Shown here one piece after another: positions 1-12,093 of a stretch of DNA of 64,000 nucleotides. The DNA is taken from positions 1,364,001 through 1,428,000 of the forward strand of contig JACDTU010000001.1 in the NCBI GenBank assembly GCA_022376465.1. Direction: 5' to 3'. Made by a program: the position numbers and the translations under genes. Source of the DNA: Cubamyces lactineus. Lineage: Eukaryota; Basidiomycota; Agaricomycetes; Polyporales; Polyporaceae. The first letter of the stretch is position 1. Each line of letters begins with the position of its first letter. Under the pieces are notes generated by a model. That model searched no databases and was not told the DNA's origin. It saw nothing but the letters and a program-made list of their open reading frames with translations.

Positions 1-839
1 GGCCTCATCTTCTACAACTCGATGAGCAACCTCGATTATGACGACGGCACCACCCTGTGCAAGATGACGAAAGAGTGCGCGATATGATTCACAGACTATT
101 AGTCCTTGCTGACACGGATGCGCCCGATAGGTTTACCGCGCGTCTTCTCAAGCACTGCGGCCCCTTGACTTACCGCCGCTTCGTCAAGCACTGCAAGGAC
201 TACATCGAGGCAGTGGCTCAGGAAGCCGAGCTCCGCGAGCGTGGGGAGGTCCTCGATCTCGCATCTTACCAGGTTCTCCGCCGTGAAAACAGCGCCGTTC
301 GCTTCTGCTTCGGCCTCGCCGGCTACGCGCTGGGCATCGATCTCCCGGACGAAGTCGTCGAGCACCCTACCTTCATGGCCATGCATCTCGCCACCGTCGA
401 CATGGTCTGCTGGTCGAACGTGAGTGTTCATGCTCCCACATCACAGTGTTTCATGTAGCTCAGCCGACTCCATTCTCAGGACCTGTACTCCTACAACATG
501 GAGCAGGCGATGGGCCACACCGGCAACAATGTCATGACTGTCCTCATGCAGGAGAAGGGTCTCGATCTCCAGGGTGCAGCCGATCACGTCGGCGTTCACT
601 TCAAGGGCTTGATCGACACCTTCCTCGAGGCGAAGCGGACCCTCCCCACCTGGGGTGAAAAGATCGACCGGGAGGTCTCCCAGTACATCATGGCCATGGA
701 GACGTGGGTCATCGGCAACCTCAACTGGAGCTTCGAGACTCAGCGCTACTTCGGTCATGCCCGCCACGAGATCAAGCGCACCCTGGTCGTGCATCTGTAC
801 CCCCGCCGCGTCGAGGTGTCGTCCGATGATGAGAACTAA
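1..839 (+). CDS. Sesquiterpene synthase, 3' part (5' end outside the window)
   Basis: Class I terpene cyclase that would convert farnesyl diphosphate to a sesquiterpene in the cytosol. Exons are <1..74, 131..419 and 480..839; both introns are GT-AG and the frame is continuous to the TAA at 837-839. The second metal-binding motif NDxxSxxxE is read as NDLYSYNME across the 419/480 junction. The C-terminal stretch [13 protein letters not shown] supplies the Arg-Tyr pair typical of basidiomycete sesquiterpene synthases. Neighbouring residues resemble the protoilludene-synthase-like group, but the product cannot be deduced. The Asp-rich DDxxD/E motif would lie upstream of the window. It converges on MET2. 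A P450 pair, a dehydrogenase and a transporter lie within 20 kb, interspersed with housekeeping genes. The family is certain; the group is an inference. Confidence 0.9.
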
Positions 840-1297
840 TGGTAAGTCACGCGACCTTGTGGGCAGATCGCAACCGCTTGACTAACGGTCATATGCTTGA
901 TATGAATAGTGTGGCGCTATCGAAGATCTCCCCCGCTGTATATACTGTAATTCGCACTATTGCGTCCTTGACTGTTCCGGAACATTTGTGACTCGGCATA
1001 CCTTCATCCCCTGTATATAGTTCACTATTGTCGCCTTACTACGCATCCATATCATCCAAAAACGAATCTTTCCTTCACAATGTTATATTTACTGTGACAT
1101 TTACGATGTAGCGGCCGGTCCAAATTCGAATTGTATCTGTCATTAGTGTATGACAAGCAATCAGCGATTGCGGCTGAGTTGAACAGCCCGCTTGATTAGC
1201 ACGCAATGTCTCGAAAAGTACAGTTGGATGTAGCGCTACATGAAATGCCGACCGTCCACGGAAAACAAAGAGACCTCCAAGAATCCACCAGACACAA
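840..1297. other. Intergenic, convergent 3' ends
   Basis: Between the sesquiterpene synthase stop and the MET2 stop. It is AT-richer than the flanking exons and presumably holds both 3' UTRs. No gene or repeat seen. Confidence 0.6.
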
Positions 1298-2752
1298 TCA
1301 CCATCTAGTGATATCCGCCTCTGCCTCGCCGAACAGACTCGTCTTCTTGATGGAGAAGTCCTCTACAGGAGTTTCGGCGGCAACTTCGCCGCTCTCGGTC
1401 CGGTAGTACTCCGGGAACTCCCTCTTTAGATAGCCCAGAATGTGCTTGTTAATGAGCTCGAACTCCAGCAGGAAACCGTCATGGCCTTCCGGGGATGGGA
1501 TCATGACAAGCTCAGCTCCGGGAATATGTTCTGCGATGACTCTCTGCTCCGATGGCATGAAGAGTCCGTCCGACTCGATCCCAATGACGAGCGCGCGGGG
1601 CGGCTCGGTCGAAAGCACCCGCGCCAATGCGGCGTTCTCGTCTTCATCCGGGGAAATGAGGCGCTCGCGAGCTACGTCGTGCGTGTCCAGCTTGCGGGTG
1701 ATGTGGATGTAACAATTAGCGTCGAAACGCGAGGTGAATTTGTCGCCCTGATATCGTAGATACGACTGCGCAGAGAAGATGGGCGGACGTGGGGGAGACG
1801 CCGCGCGCTCCGTAAAGCCTTGTGAGCCCGGGGTGGCGGGGCGCGATTGCGAGCTCCGCAAGCCATCGTTGTGCGCAGCAAGAGAGTCGTCCGCAGATGG
1901 AAGCGCGGGAGAGCGAGGCGGTGTGAGGACATCGACGGCCGGCTTCTGCGGCTTGCGACCAAACCGCCGTTCGAAGGAATCGCGGGAGCGATAAGTAAGG
2001 AGCGCCGCCATACGCGCAGCGGCCAGACCAGAGGCTGGCTGAGCGGAGTAGTATCCATCTTCGTAGGATGGGTCGCTGTAGATGCTCTGTCGCTGGGCTT
2101 CTCCCCAGCTGATGCACCACGCAGAGTGACGGGCGGATGTGGCGATGGGTATAATCCGACGGACGTATCCTGGAGGAGTGCACAATGGCCACTCCAGGAC
2201 GGCCATGCCTCCCATGGAACCTCCGATCACAACCGCGACCGACTGGACGCCCAGGTGGTCGAGGACGAGTTTGTGAATGCTAGAGTGGATAATACATCAG
2301 AATATAGTCGAAAGCATCAAATTCGCAACATGAAGAATTACCGGACGTCATCGCGTATTGTGGTCAGCGGGAATTCGGGACCATACGGTTTCCCGGTATC
2401 GGGATTTACAGTCACAGGCGATGCTGACCCGTAAGGTGAGCCGAGGACGTTGGCGCAGAAGATGAAGTAGCGGTTGGAATCGAACGCTTTGCCTCGGCCC
2501 ATCAGTGGTCCCCACCTGGGACGTGTCAGAGTTGAACGCAGCCGCAGAGAATGAGAGACGCACGCACCAATCTTCAACATCTGAGCTACCTGTAAAGGCA
2601 TGACAGATGATCATGACATTGTCTTTTGTCTGATTGAGCTGTCCCCATGTCTTGTAAGCGACGGGGACGTCCTTCAAGACGCGACCTGATTCTAATGTGA
2701 AAGTGGGAACATGGAAGATGCTCTGGTCCAGCAGTTGGGTGTAAACGGACAT
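1298..2752 (-). CDS. MET2: Homoserine O-acetyltransferase
   Basis: Transfers acetyl from acetyl-CoA to homoserine, an early step of methionine synthesis. Exons in reading order are 2752..2568, 2515..2342 and 2279..1298, giving 446 aa, the size expected of fungal MetX/Met2. It is an alpha/beta hydrolase fold: the nucleophile elbow GGSMGG places the catalytic Ser at about residue 141, the acid is in IGIESDGLF, and the catalytic His is in SPEGHDGFLLE near the C-terminus. The N-terminal segments CHAFTGSSDVEDWWGPLMG and YFIFCANVLGSPYGS are classic for the family. A low-complexity Pro/Ser/Arg insert (about residues 200-260) separates core strands, a common fungal feature. It is divergent from the dehydrogenase at 3223. 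A second methionine-pathway enzyme, cystathionine beta-lyase, lies 35 kb away as part of a fusion. Confidence 0.93.
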
Positions 2753-3222
2753 TAGAAACTAGACGAGGCCGGTCGGAATGAGCTGCGGTGGATGGGTCAC
2801 TTTTTCAAGCTATCCGCTAGCTATTCTACTGCTTTTTGTACTGAGGTGCGCGGGTAGAGTGAGAATACAACGGTTGAACACGGCGAGTCAAATTCACAGG
2901 CTCGAACGGGTGGAGTCAATTGGCCCTACAGATCTGTCTTCCCGATCTAGATCTCAGAGCGCTACGTACACCCCCGATAAGGCAGCTGACCTGGTACATA
3001 GGCACATCCGGTCATTCCGGGACCAACCACATTGCCGATGACCACAGTTCTCAGCTCGCTGCTGGCCGCAGTGGACCAGTGGTGAAAGCGGTTGGTTGGA
3101 ACCCACCCACCTCCGTGGTCTTAGCGTAGGCGTGCTTATATTCTGCAACTGCAGGTACACCACTCCCAAGTATCGGCTGTGTTTACTCATTGGTTGCAAT
3201 CTGCAGACAATACCGCAATATC
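2753..3222. other. Divergent promoter region MET2 / dehydrogenase
   Basis: 470 nt between two divergent start codons. It should carry both promoters. I saw no CACGTG-type methionine box and no coding sequence. Confidence 0.5.
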
Positions 3223-4377
3223 ATGGACACTGTTGCGAGAATACTGGAGCTCGCGAAGGCGACACTGGAGCGCCATCCTGCCGTCATTTCTATCGCGGTC
3301 ATCTTCGGATTGCATTACATCCTGCGGCGTGTAAAGCAGACACGCCGCTCGAGAACCCTACCTCGGACTCGAGAACGGGTGTTAGTCATCGGGGCGTCCA
3401 GTGGTATAGGACGTGCCATCGCCCACGAGTACGCCGCCAGGGGCTCTCGGGTGTGCGTCGTGGGTCGCCGGGGACAGCAATTGCAACAAGTTGCGGACGA
3501 ATGCGCAAGAGTGGTCCCGGTCCGCCCCGGGGGAAACGGGCCCGATGAGGCCAGCAGGATCCTGCCTATCAGGGCAGACTTCTGCAACGTGGACGACATG
3601 GTGGCTCTGCGGGAACAGTTGCAGAAGGGTAAGTCTCACGATTCGCTTCCTGGAAGGTTTCGGGGAGAAATTCATGGGAAACCCTCGTCTTGTCAGAATG
3701 GGGCGGCCTAGACACGCTGGTTGTATCAGCGGGAGTGTCTGCTCTCCGTCCCCTCCTCGAGGTCGCCGGCGTCGAGCGGCGGAATGGCGCCTTCTATCCA
3801 CTTCATGCGGGCAGTGAAGGTGTCAGATGCGCCGTGTCTGCGGGGACAGCAGCCATGCAAGGGAATTACATCGGTCCGCTCATTTGCGCCGTTACATTCG
3901 TCAGTGTCAGATACTCGTTGCTAGATATCGATCTCACGTGCATCCGTCCGATCGCAGATACCTCTCCTCTCATCTACATCTCCGGCACCTTCGATTCTCC
4001 TGATTTCGTCGCTTGCAGCAGTCATCCCTGCACCGACACGTTCCCTCTACGCGTCCACCAAGGGCGCCTCACTCTTGCTCTACCAATCTCTAGCCATCGA
4101 GCATCCTTCCATAGCTTTCACTTCCATCCTTCCCAGCACCGTAGAGGGCGACTTCCGAGCCTCCGCCGTCGATGGCGGACACGTCCGAGAGGCAGACCCC
4201 TCCAAGCACGGACTGAAGAGAGACGCTGTTGCAAAGCGCTGCCTCGAAGCAGTTGACAAACGGGAGAAGGCGGTATTCATACCAACCTTAACAGGGCGCA
4301 TCGGCCATCTGGTTTACTGGCTTTTCCCTTCGATCATCGAGCGTATTGCGGCCAAGAAATACAATTACACGGCATAG
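3223..4377 (+). CDS. Membrane-anchored short-chain dehydrogenase/reductase
   Basis: NAD(P)-dependent oxidoreductase of the classical SDR family, 342 aa. Exons are 3223..3628, 3697..3899 and 3958..4377, all GT-AG and in phase. A hydrophobic N-terminal anchor (about residues 18-37) precedes an Arg-rich stretch. The nucleotide-binding motif GASSGIG is at about 57-63. The active site has a Ser at about 220 in LLISSLA and the YxxxK pair at 234-238 (YASTK). The layout, with a membrane anchor followed by an SDR core, resembles fungal 11-beta-HSD-like or sphingolipid/sterol-type SDRs, but the substrate cannot be read from sequence. It lies 2.4 kb from the sesquiterpene synthase and could be a tailoring enzyme; that is inference. 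Confidence 0.85.
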
Positions 4378-4511
4378 TAGCCCAAGTAACCCATGGTCCC
4401 CTATTAGAGAATGAACCTGTCTGCGCTGATACGGTCCACTATGTAGCTTGCCGAAAGTTGCCCGTCCACGCCTGATATGTAGATTCACCGATCAGTGTCT
4501 GCGGTCTAGTA

Positions 4512-5269
4512 TCATATCACCCTCCGTTCACAACGGGTTTCGTTGTGCACGCCCTCGCAGTTCATATCGCAGTACGGCATTGCGCACCGCCGACATTTGT
4601 ATTTGCCAAAGTATCCGCAGACGGAGCATAACATGCGCGGGGGTTCACGTGGTGGAGGAGCCACCGCCCTCAGGTACGTAGGCACCCCGGGTGGCATCTG
4701 CTCGATACCCTGAGCGGACACGGGGGCGGCGCATGTCGTAACTCAGTACTCCCAGTCAAGACGCATGACGTCGCAGGCATGCTCACCGATTCTTCGATCA
4801 ACACGGTCAGGGTCTTCTTGTATAGAATGGCTGTGCGGACGTTCATAGTGGACTTTTTGGGCTTCTTGCCAGTCCCATCCCATTGCCGTTTGTCAGAGAT
4901 AGTCGCCTGTCGTGCGCGACCTTTCGCTGTGCGTCCCCCGGGCGCGACGCCGTCGTCCTCTTCACCTTCGCCGCCCGCTCCAGCCCCGGTGGGTTCGGAG
5001 TAATTCGAGCGCTACATGGTTCGATGTCGCGGCAGCCGCATTAGTATAGTGTGGAGGAGATTGTACGCCGAGCGTCTTGCAGACGACAGCCTTGCGCGCG
5101 TACCTCGAGCTCATCAAGATGCCTCTTTGTGCGCTTCGCTATGACCTCCGGATCCAACGGCGCGTTTGGGTTCTGCGTCTGACGGGCAGCTAGTGATAGA
5201 TGAAACAAACAGTGAGTCGGATCCCTTATCACCGAGAACGACGCCCCTACGTTGTCTTCGTGGCGGCAT
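4512..5269 (-). CDS. VPS71: HIT-type zinc-finger protein, SWR1 complex subunit Vps71/ZNHIT1
   Basis: Subunit of the SWR1 chromatin remodeller that exchanges H2A for H2A.Z. Exons in reading order are 5269..5233, 5189..5104, 5011..4787 and 4709..4512 (181 aa). The short first exon was chosen because its ATG opens a basic leader (MPPRRQRRG) that splices in phase to LDPEVIAKRTKRHLDELE, the conserved N-terminal helix of the family. The last exon holds the complete zf-HIT: CSVCGYFGKYKC, CAMPYC, CEGVHNETRC, ending in ERRVI, as in Vps71/ZNHIT1. It is divergent from TFIIF-beta with about 510 nt between starts, so two nuclear transcription/chromatin genes may share a promoter region. Confidence 0.9.
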
Positions 5270-5779
5270 GGCTGGTGGATCCGTTCAGCTGTACGGGACG
5301 CCAACACGCTTGCGCATTGCCTCACGGAGCGCTCGGACGCGATGAGAGGTCGATGCTTGGTCAGAGCAAACGAGCATTCGTCACGCTGGCTCAGTGCGAG
5401 GATGCGTTTAGACGCCGTCTATTGTGCTCCCCAATACGGAAGGTTTGATACTGAACGCTGAGCGCTCCGTAGCGCTGACCGCTGGCGCTTGCACCGTGGA
5501 GCAGGCAGCGTAGTGATTATTAGCCTTTGCTGCCTGACCTCCACATCACCATTGATAATAAGAGTATGGACCACATTGAGTCCGTGCAACGACCATAACA
5601 TGCTGAATACCTTTGTGATCTCCAGGCACTACGCGCCCTTGTACGTTGTCGCCTTAACTACGCTTATTATTCTCCCGGAACATATTGTATTCCTCCTCTT
5701 AAGCAGACCCGTACATAGCGCGCATACATAAACGTACGTGAGAACCATAGCTTGGTGTACTCTAAATTCTCCAACTAGT
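5270..5779. other. Divergent promoter region VPS71 / TFG2
   Basis: 510 nt between two divergent starts. A short open frame at 5489-5731 is hydrophobic but has no recognisable similarity. No gene is supported. Confidence 0.5.
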
Positions 5780-7254
5780 ATGTCATTCTCCGCCCTCGAA
5801 GTGTACGAACCCGAACTCCACGGCCAATATGAAGATTGGTCAATGGATACAGAGTCCGACGGGGATGAAGGGCCTAATTACGACAGCGACGCAATGCGGG
5901 TTCTTCCAGATGACGGCACAGTATACCTTGTAAAGGTGCGTTTACACTCTGATGTTCCTCCATATAGGACATTGACCGGGAGTTTGCTACCCTTTTCGGT
6001 CTGATACACGCGCGCGCGCACAACGCACCACCTCTAGCAGATTCCCAAACATCTAATAGAGCGCTGGACCGCTATCGACGAAGAAGGCGTACACCTCGCC
6101 ACGATCCGTTTCTACCACGATCCCCGCGCAGCGTCCGCCTCGTCTTCCTCTTCTTCTCCCGCCGCCGCCGCCTCCGCTTCCACCTCCACCCGCGGCTCCG
6201 CCCAGCCGTCAAACGCGCGCATCGTCCTGACGCTCCCGCCAGACTCGGACGACCCCACGCTCGGGCCGGATGAGTACGAAATGGAGCTGCACACAGCCGA
6301 CCCAGAGGAACCCTTCAACCAATACGTCGTCGCGGACTACGACAGCCGCAGCAGTGGGTCCGAAGCCGACCCTGCGAGATCCGCAACCCAATCCAGCGCC
6401 AGCTCGTCTGCGCGATCTGCTGCAGGGTCGCGCGGCGGGCCGCGCGCTCTGACGGGCCACAAACACAAGGGCTCGGGGAAGGGCTCGGGGAAGGAGACGA
6501 GCGCGATCGCGCGGACGCGGAGGGTGCGGCGGATCGCGCTCGCGGGGATAATCACACACCATGGCAGCCTGCGCGCGGTGCACGGCGAACGGCTCCGCCA
6601 GCGCGTCAAGGCGCGCAGCGTCGCTGCGAACACGCGCACGCGGCAGACCATCCTCATCGAGCACCACCACGCGTCCCGGTCGGCCATCGGGGGCGGGGGC
6701 GGGGGCGGGTCCAAGAAACCGTTCATCAAGCTGGTGAGTAGCGATCTCGCGGCGCGCGCGTTCCGCTCCGCGCCTGGTCCATATGTGCATATGATGCTCA
6801 TTGTGTCTTTCGGGGCGATGTACATAGCCGACCAAGAAAGCGACAAAGGGCCCAGCGGATCGGAACGTGCGCATCCCGCGCCCGAAGCTCCTGGATATGC
6901 TTTTTGGCCTGTTCGAAGAGAAGCTCCGCTGGCCGCTGAAAGTGCTCCGCGAGCGGACGCAGCAGCCAGAGGCTTACCTGAAGAAAGTTCTTTCGGAAAT
7001 AGCCTACCCGCATCGCGCTGGCGAGCATCGCGGTGCTTGGGAACTCAGCGCGAGCTATAGATACAGAAAGGTGAGGTTGTGCATTGCTCCGGAGATACGC
7101 CAGACGCTCACTGTTTCGACTCCCGCAGCAGAATGGCACGGATGTGGTTGAAAACTCCGCTGCTCTGCAGGCGGCCGAGCCATTCGATGAAGGTGAAGAT
7201 GAAGATGTCGACGGTGACGGTGACGGCGGGAGCGATCTAGAAGACATCATCTAA
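5780..7254 (+). CDS. TFG2: Transcription initiation factor IIF, beta subunit (RAP30/Tfg2)
   Basis: Small subunit of TFIIF, which escorts RNA polymerase II to promoters. Exons are 5780..5935, 6041..6733, 6828..7070 and 7132..7254 (404 aa). The N-terminal dimerisation domain is recognisable across the first junction as GTVYLVK then IPKHLIERW. The middle is expanded by a Ser/Ala-rich loop (about 75-105) and an acidic segment. The C-terminal winged helix reads VRIPRPKLLDMLFGLFEEK, then QPEAYLKKVLSEIA and HRGAWELSASY, the classic RAP30 DNA-binding region. It ends in a very acidic tail (GEDEDVDGDGDGGSDLEDII). The acceptor of exon 4 may be 7128 or 7131; both keep the frame. The start at 5780 was preferred over an upstream in-frame ATG at 5738 because homology begins soon after it. 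Confidence 0.9.
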
Positions 7255-7654
7255 TGTACAATATACCACGCAACGATACCCACTTACCATAGCACACCTT
7301 ATATTCATACACTTCACTTAGAAGCATGCATGCGAATGCAGGTAGGAGAATACAGCAGAACCTATGGTACGATTGATATTCACAAGACGTAGCGTATCAC
7401 AAGTAGAGCACACACAGAGCCATCGATAGCACCCGATAACTTCGTCCACATGTCGAGTCAGAGACGTGCCACCGCCCTCCGTGCAATAGCAAAGCTCGGC
7501 GCGAGGCGGGGCACACGTAACAGACGAGGACGCGCATCCGTCCTCCGTTTCATTATGGTCGTGAGGCCCTCCAGGTTCCCCGTCCAACAAGAGAGGAGGA
7601 TTACAATGAAAAGTAGGTATAGGGAGGAGAGCCTTCGTGGTGGTCTCAAAGGCC
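7255..7654. other. Intergenic, convergent 3' ends
   Basis: 400 nt between the TFG2 and transporter stops, presumably two 3' UTRs. Nothing else seen. Confidence 0.6.
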
Positions 7655-10154
7655 TTAGACCTTTTCGGTCTTCTCGTCGCCCGAGGACGAGACGGAGGTC
7701 GTCTCCGACTCCATGAGGCCCATCTGAGAGGTATCATAGCCATGAGACTCGAGGTATTCGCGGAACTTTGATTATACCATCAGCAACCGACGACATATGC
7801 GAGAGCGAGCAAAAACCGCTTACTTGGCGATCCTCCTCGGCCATGCCATCATGAGAGAGCGGGCGGATGAAGAAGAAAGTGATAATCGCGCTGAATATCG
7901 CGAGACCTATAACGCAACCAGGACTCAGCTAGTGTTCTCGTCACACAGAACGGCAATACGCACCACTTCCAATCCAGAACGGCCCGGTGTTGCCAATGTT
8001 GGGGTCGTTGGGATGCCTCTTCTGGAAGTCTACAAAGATTTGAGACGTTTGCGCATATACCATGAGGACAAGAAGCTCACCATCCACAATTTGCTGCCAT
8101 GCTATGGTAGCGAGTGAGCAGATAATCGCATTTTGTCCAATGAGAGGAACACATACCCCAAGTGCCACCGAAAGCACCGACCTTGCCGATGGCAGCTGCA
8201 ATGCCGTAGAATTGTCCACGGACAGCGGTAGGGCCGGACTTCGCTGCCAGCATACCCAAGCAGTTGCCGGGACCGAGCTCGCCAAAGCTCAGGAAGATAC
8301 CGTAGACAACCTATGGAAGTGTGAATTACGAAGCATGACCGGCAGAATTAGCGTCGAACTCACTGCAAACGCGGCGATGTGGTTCGTCAACCTGGGGTCA
8401 ATCATCAGTATCGTGCCTGTGCCCACGCTGCGGGGATCTACGTACTGAGTATAGAGTCCACTCATGATGAAACCAATGATGGCTTGCGATACGAGTCCAA
8501 GAATCTATCAATGATCGTCAACCCATCAAGTTCCATGTAACATCCAGAGAGTAACCTACCATCGTGTATTTCGGCCCGAGGTAGTCGACGACAAACGCAC
8601 CACCGACGGTGCCAGGGATGTAGAACAAGCTATCATGCCGGGATCAGTGATTTTCATGAGTTGCTGAGATGCAAACACCTTACTTGATCACGACCGACCA
8701 GCCGAAGACGACGCTCAAAGAGTCATTGCCACCTGTGATACTACACAGATTTTAGCCCATTATAATCAATGAAACATACATCGTACTCACGTGTTCGTGA
8801 CTGTCGAGGTGTAGAGGCCGAACTGTGAGCGGATGAACGGTCAGTCCTCTTACCAGCAACACGGTATAGATGTAGGTACTACGCACGGGATATCTGTAGA
8901 ATTGCAATGATGTTTAGTCGGCGAGTGTGAAGATCCTCGGATAACACGAACTTACGTGATGAAGTCATAGATAAACCAAGTGGTCGAGATCGCAGCAAGG
9001 CTGACCCAGTAGCGACGGATGATCAACATGTACGGGACCTTGGCACGAGCCATAGAGTCCTTCTTGTACCGCGTGGGCTCCTCCATCCTCAATCGCCAGA
9101 AAAACACCGCAAGGGCAGGAACGACACCCAGGCCTAGAGACAAGCGCCAGACAGCACGAAGGTGGTTTTCACCGAAGATCCAGAAGAGGACAAGGGGAAC
9201 GAATGCCGAGACAACGAAGCCGACATCAATCATCGAGTCTAAGTTGACCGCAGTCAAGTTTCATCCGTATGAACACTTAGGAATGCCAGTCACATACTCG
9301 TCGCAAGAGCAAACCACCGGTGCTGCGCGTTTTTGCTGATGCCAGGCTCTTCTGACTGTTCCGATGCTGCTACGGAACCACAGGGATATTCTGCTCCGAC
9401 ACCGATACCGAGCAAGAAACTACAAGGTGGTCAGTTGACGCTGTGTAGCAGATATTCACGAATTAGAGACTAACCGGCATGCAGATAGCATAGCGAGGAG
9501 ACCGTCAACACTGTGGTGTGCACCACTAGACGCTGCGGATAGGCCAGAAAAGAGGGCGACGATTCCAGTCGCCAACATCTGGGGTAAGCACAGTTTAGAC
9601 TTCTGTCGCAAGTGTGGAGTGATTGGACAAGATGCGGAGATACGCACCATTCCAAACTTGCGTCCCATCTTGTCGGAGAGGTAGCCAAAGATGAGCATAC
9701 CCGCGACAGTGCCCGCGAATGCGACACTGCTGATAGTGTTGCTGTAGTGGGTATTGATCTTGTCGGTGCCATATATGCGCTTGAGAACTGCAGAAATGGC
9801 ACGCTCAGTATATAGAAATAGGTGAAGCGACGTAAAGGTACGAACGTGTGTTGACTAAAGATACGGCATGTCTGTCAGCGCGCAAGCTCAACCCGATAAC
9901 CTGACTGATACATGTACGTACCAGCTCCAATCACACCGTTCGCATACCCTGGATAATCCGTGTCAGAACGGAATGTATGCTGCACGGCTCCTTTGCGGCT
10001 TACCATCAGAGAAGAGGGCCGTTCCACACCTAAGGACGAAGCCGGATAAGCATTCGATCTCGCTAGAGAAAGGTCAAGGAGAAACGTACGCGAAGATGAG
10101 GGAGACCTGAGAGAGGCGGGGTTTCCGATAGGCAGTGGACTGTTCGACGCTCAT
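7655..10154 (-). CDS. MFS transporter, phosphate:H+ symporter / Git1-like family
   Basis: Twelve-helix major facilitator of the family that holds phosphate and glycerophosphodiester (Git1-type) permeases. 17 exons, 522 aa, in reading order: 10154..10090, 10029..10004, 9948..9922, 9854..9846, 9787..9648, 9578..9475, 9419..9298, 9238..8956, 8893..8887, 8822..8791, 8740..8684, 8629..8560, 8504..8364, 8310..8157, 8101..7964, 7906..7824, 7765..7655. All splice in one frame. Evidence: [11 protein letters not shown] in helix 1, the loop [28 protein letters not shown] in helix 4, EEPTRYKK after helix 6 and FIYDFITYPFGLYTST in helix 7. Two exons are only 9 and 7 nt, yet both restore conserved residues. 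The cargo (phosphate, glycerophosphoinositol or a related ester) is inferred from family only. A terpene-export role is possible but unsupported. Confidence 0.88.
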
Positions 10155-11525
10155 GGTTGCGGGAGAGCAGACGACGACGGAGGAGGGCGGGGTCCGACGG
10201 GGAGTCGAAGGGGATGGAGCATGGCAGGCGAGAACTTATGTACCCTGGGGGAGGCACTCTGATCTCTCGAGGACGCACGCTGTGGCCGATAGTCTTTCCC
10301 CGCATGTGACACGCCAAACCTTTGATCCCTTCCGTTGATGGCGATCCCGTATCGGGACAGCACTGTTCCTGTCCACGCTCCTTATCCGGCAACTCTGCGC
10401 ACGTTCGTAGCAAACGCCGCCCTCCTACTCGTCCCTGGGCCCCGCCGCCTCCACCAGGCGACCGACGTTCACGATAACACTCACGCCCTCGCATATAGCC
10501 ACACTCTCAGTCCCTCTGGCGATGCTCCCTCCTCTCCTACCTCAGTCTATTGCCATCCCGGACGTAGGCGTTATCAGCAAAAAAATCTGTATATTCTACC
10601 GATCGTCAGCTCGACGTACTCGAACCTCGTCGAACCTCCGTCGAACATGGCTGCCGCCCTCCGTCGGCCTCTTCCTATGTCGGCGCGCCGAACGACGTTG
10701 CCATCATTTTTGCCGCCCTAACTCGGCCTGTAAATTTGTCCAGTAGTTTCATTGACCGTCGCTACAAAAATCGCTCACCCGACCAACGTTCGCCTTGTAC
10801 CCACATGCCCTCGTACATCACAGCGTTTCGGCTCTCTATTGCTGTCGTGTGCGTGCGCAGCCCGGGCCAATCTCGACAAGGACCTGAATCCAGGGACGGT
10901 CTTCATCAAGACCTGTCTTCGGGTTCTTTGCCACTCGTCCTCGGACGCCCGATCCTTGGCCTATCCGGGCGGCGGCAGAAGCTCCGACCCGGGACACACA
11001 TGCGTCATACCTCGAGGCCCCCCAGCCCTCAAGTTCCTCGGACTCGACGTCGAGTCTGGCCATGAGTATCCGCGAAACAGCGCTGCTTCGGGCTGATTCT
11101 CTTCGGGTAGGGCAGGATCGTCTACGGACCGAAAGAGCTGCCCATGAATGTGCATCACTTGACGTGAACCCAGCAGTCACGTTGGTCTCACGGCTGTAGA
11201 TATCTGACCGGGATTACCTCCTCCGACACTCCTCGAGCGGTGCGCAGCAGTTCAGGTTAGAGCCGATTAAGAGTACCGAAGGTGCCCATATGAGCGGGAA
11301 GCGGTTGCGCCACGAGTGCCCTCATGTGTTCTTGACAGGGAGACTACATATACGCAGCTTACACCAGGTGGCCCAACTCCGAAGTCATCATAGCCTACCG
11401 GTGGTTTGCATCCTTGACGTTCCATTGACAGACATTCGATGAGGCAGAGATGAAAGAGTACAAGAGAACAGTCCAACAGTATTGACAATCGAGGCGTCCG
11501 AGACCGGCCGGCGTTCAACATTCAA
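10155..11525. other. Intergenic, no gene recognised
   Basis: 1.37 kb between the transporter start and the SEM1 stop. It holds the transporter promoter (pyrimidine-rich, with an A/T run near 10579). Open frames such as 10335-10721 (+) and 10836-11180 (-) have biased Arg/Ser/Pro composition and no family signature. I do not call a gene. Confidence 0.5.
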
Positions 11526-12093
11526 TCAGTGCTGCATGGCTTCCGCGCCGCCACCATTACCCTTCTTCTTCGCAAGCTCGTTTCTGCGGGACACAAGGGA
11601 ACCCGTCAGCTATATGCGGGGTTGAGTTCTGTCAGAGCGTGGAGACGCACCGTAGCTGCACACTGAAATCGTCCTCGATGTCATCGTCATCCCAGTTATC
11701 CTCCCACAGCTTGTCACCGCCCGACTTTGCGGCACCTGGCGCCGTGCCAGCCAGATGCGCAAGGTCCGTTTGGGAATCGTCCCAGTCTGCCGAGGAAGGA
11801 AACCCGGGTGTGAGCACATTGAATCGAGCGGCGGAATTGTGCAGGCCACGCTGCTCGATCGTCGCTACTGGCACGAGCGGTATAGCGCGACGATCATTGC
11901 AATAGGACTATGCGAGGCTAGCCATGCGATCAATGTAATGTCAAGGACGAGCCATACCTGCTACTGCAAACTCCTCAAACTCATCATCCTCCTCGAGTAC
12001 GCCGAGATGCGGTACGTCGTCGTCCTTCGTGTGTTCTACCGCAGCCGATGTGCTTTGAACTGGTTGAGATGTAGATGCAGCAGATGCAGACAT
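11526..12093 (-). CDS. SEM1: 26S proteasome lid subunit Sem1/DSS1
   Basis: Small acidic protein of the 19S lid that also binds TREX-2 and, in many eukaryotes, BRCA2-type proteins. Exons in reading order are 12093..11958, 11786..11651 and 11583..11526 (109 aa). Two acidic/aromatic blocks are diagnostic: LEEDDEFEEFAVADWDD crosses the first junction, and [24 protein letters not shown] crosses the second. The C-terminal helix ends in a Gly-rich tail. The Ser/Thr-rich first 25 residues are longer than in yeast Sem1. The ATG at 12093 is the first in frame just before the acidic block; the open frame runs further upstream but without conserved sequence. Confidence 0.93.
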
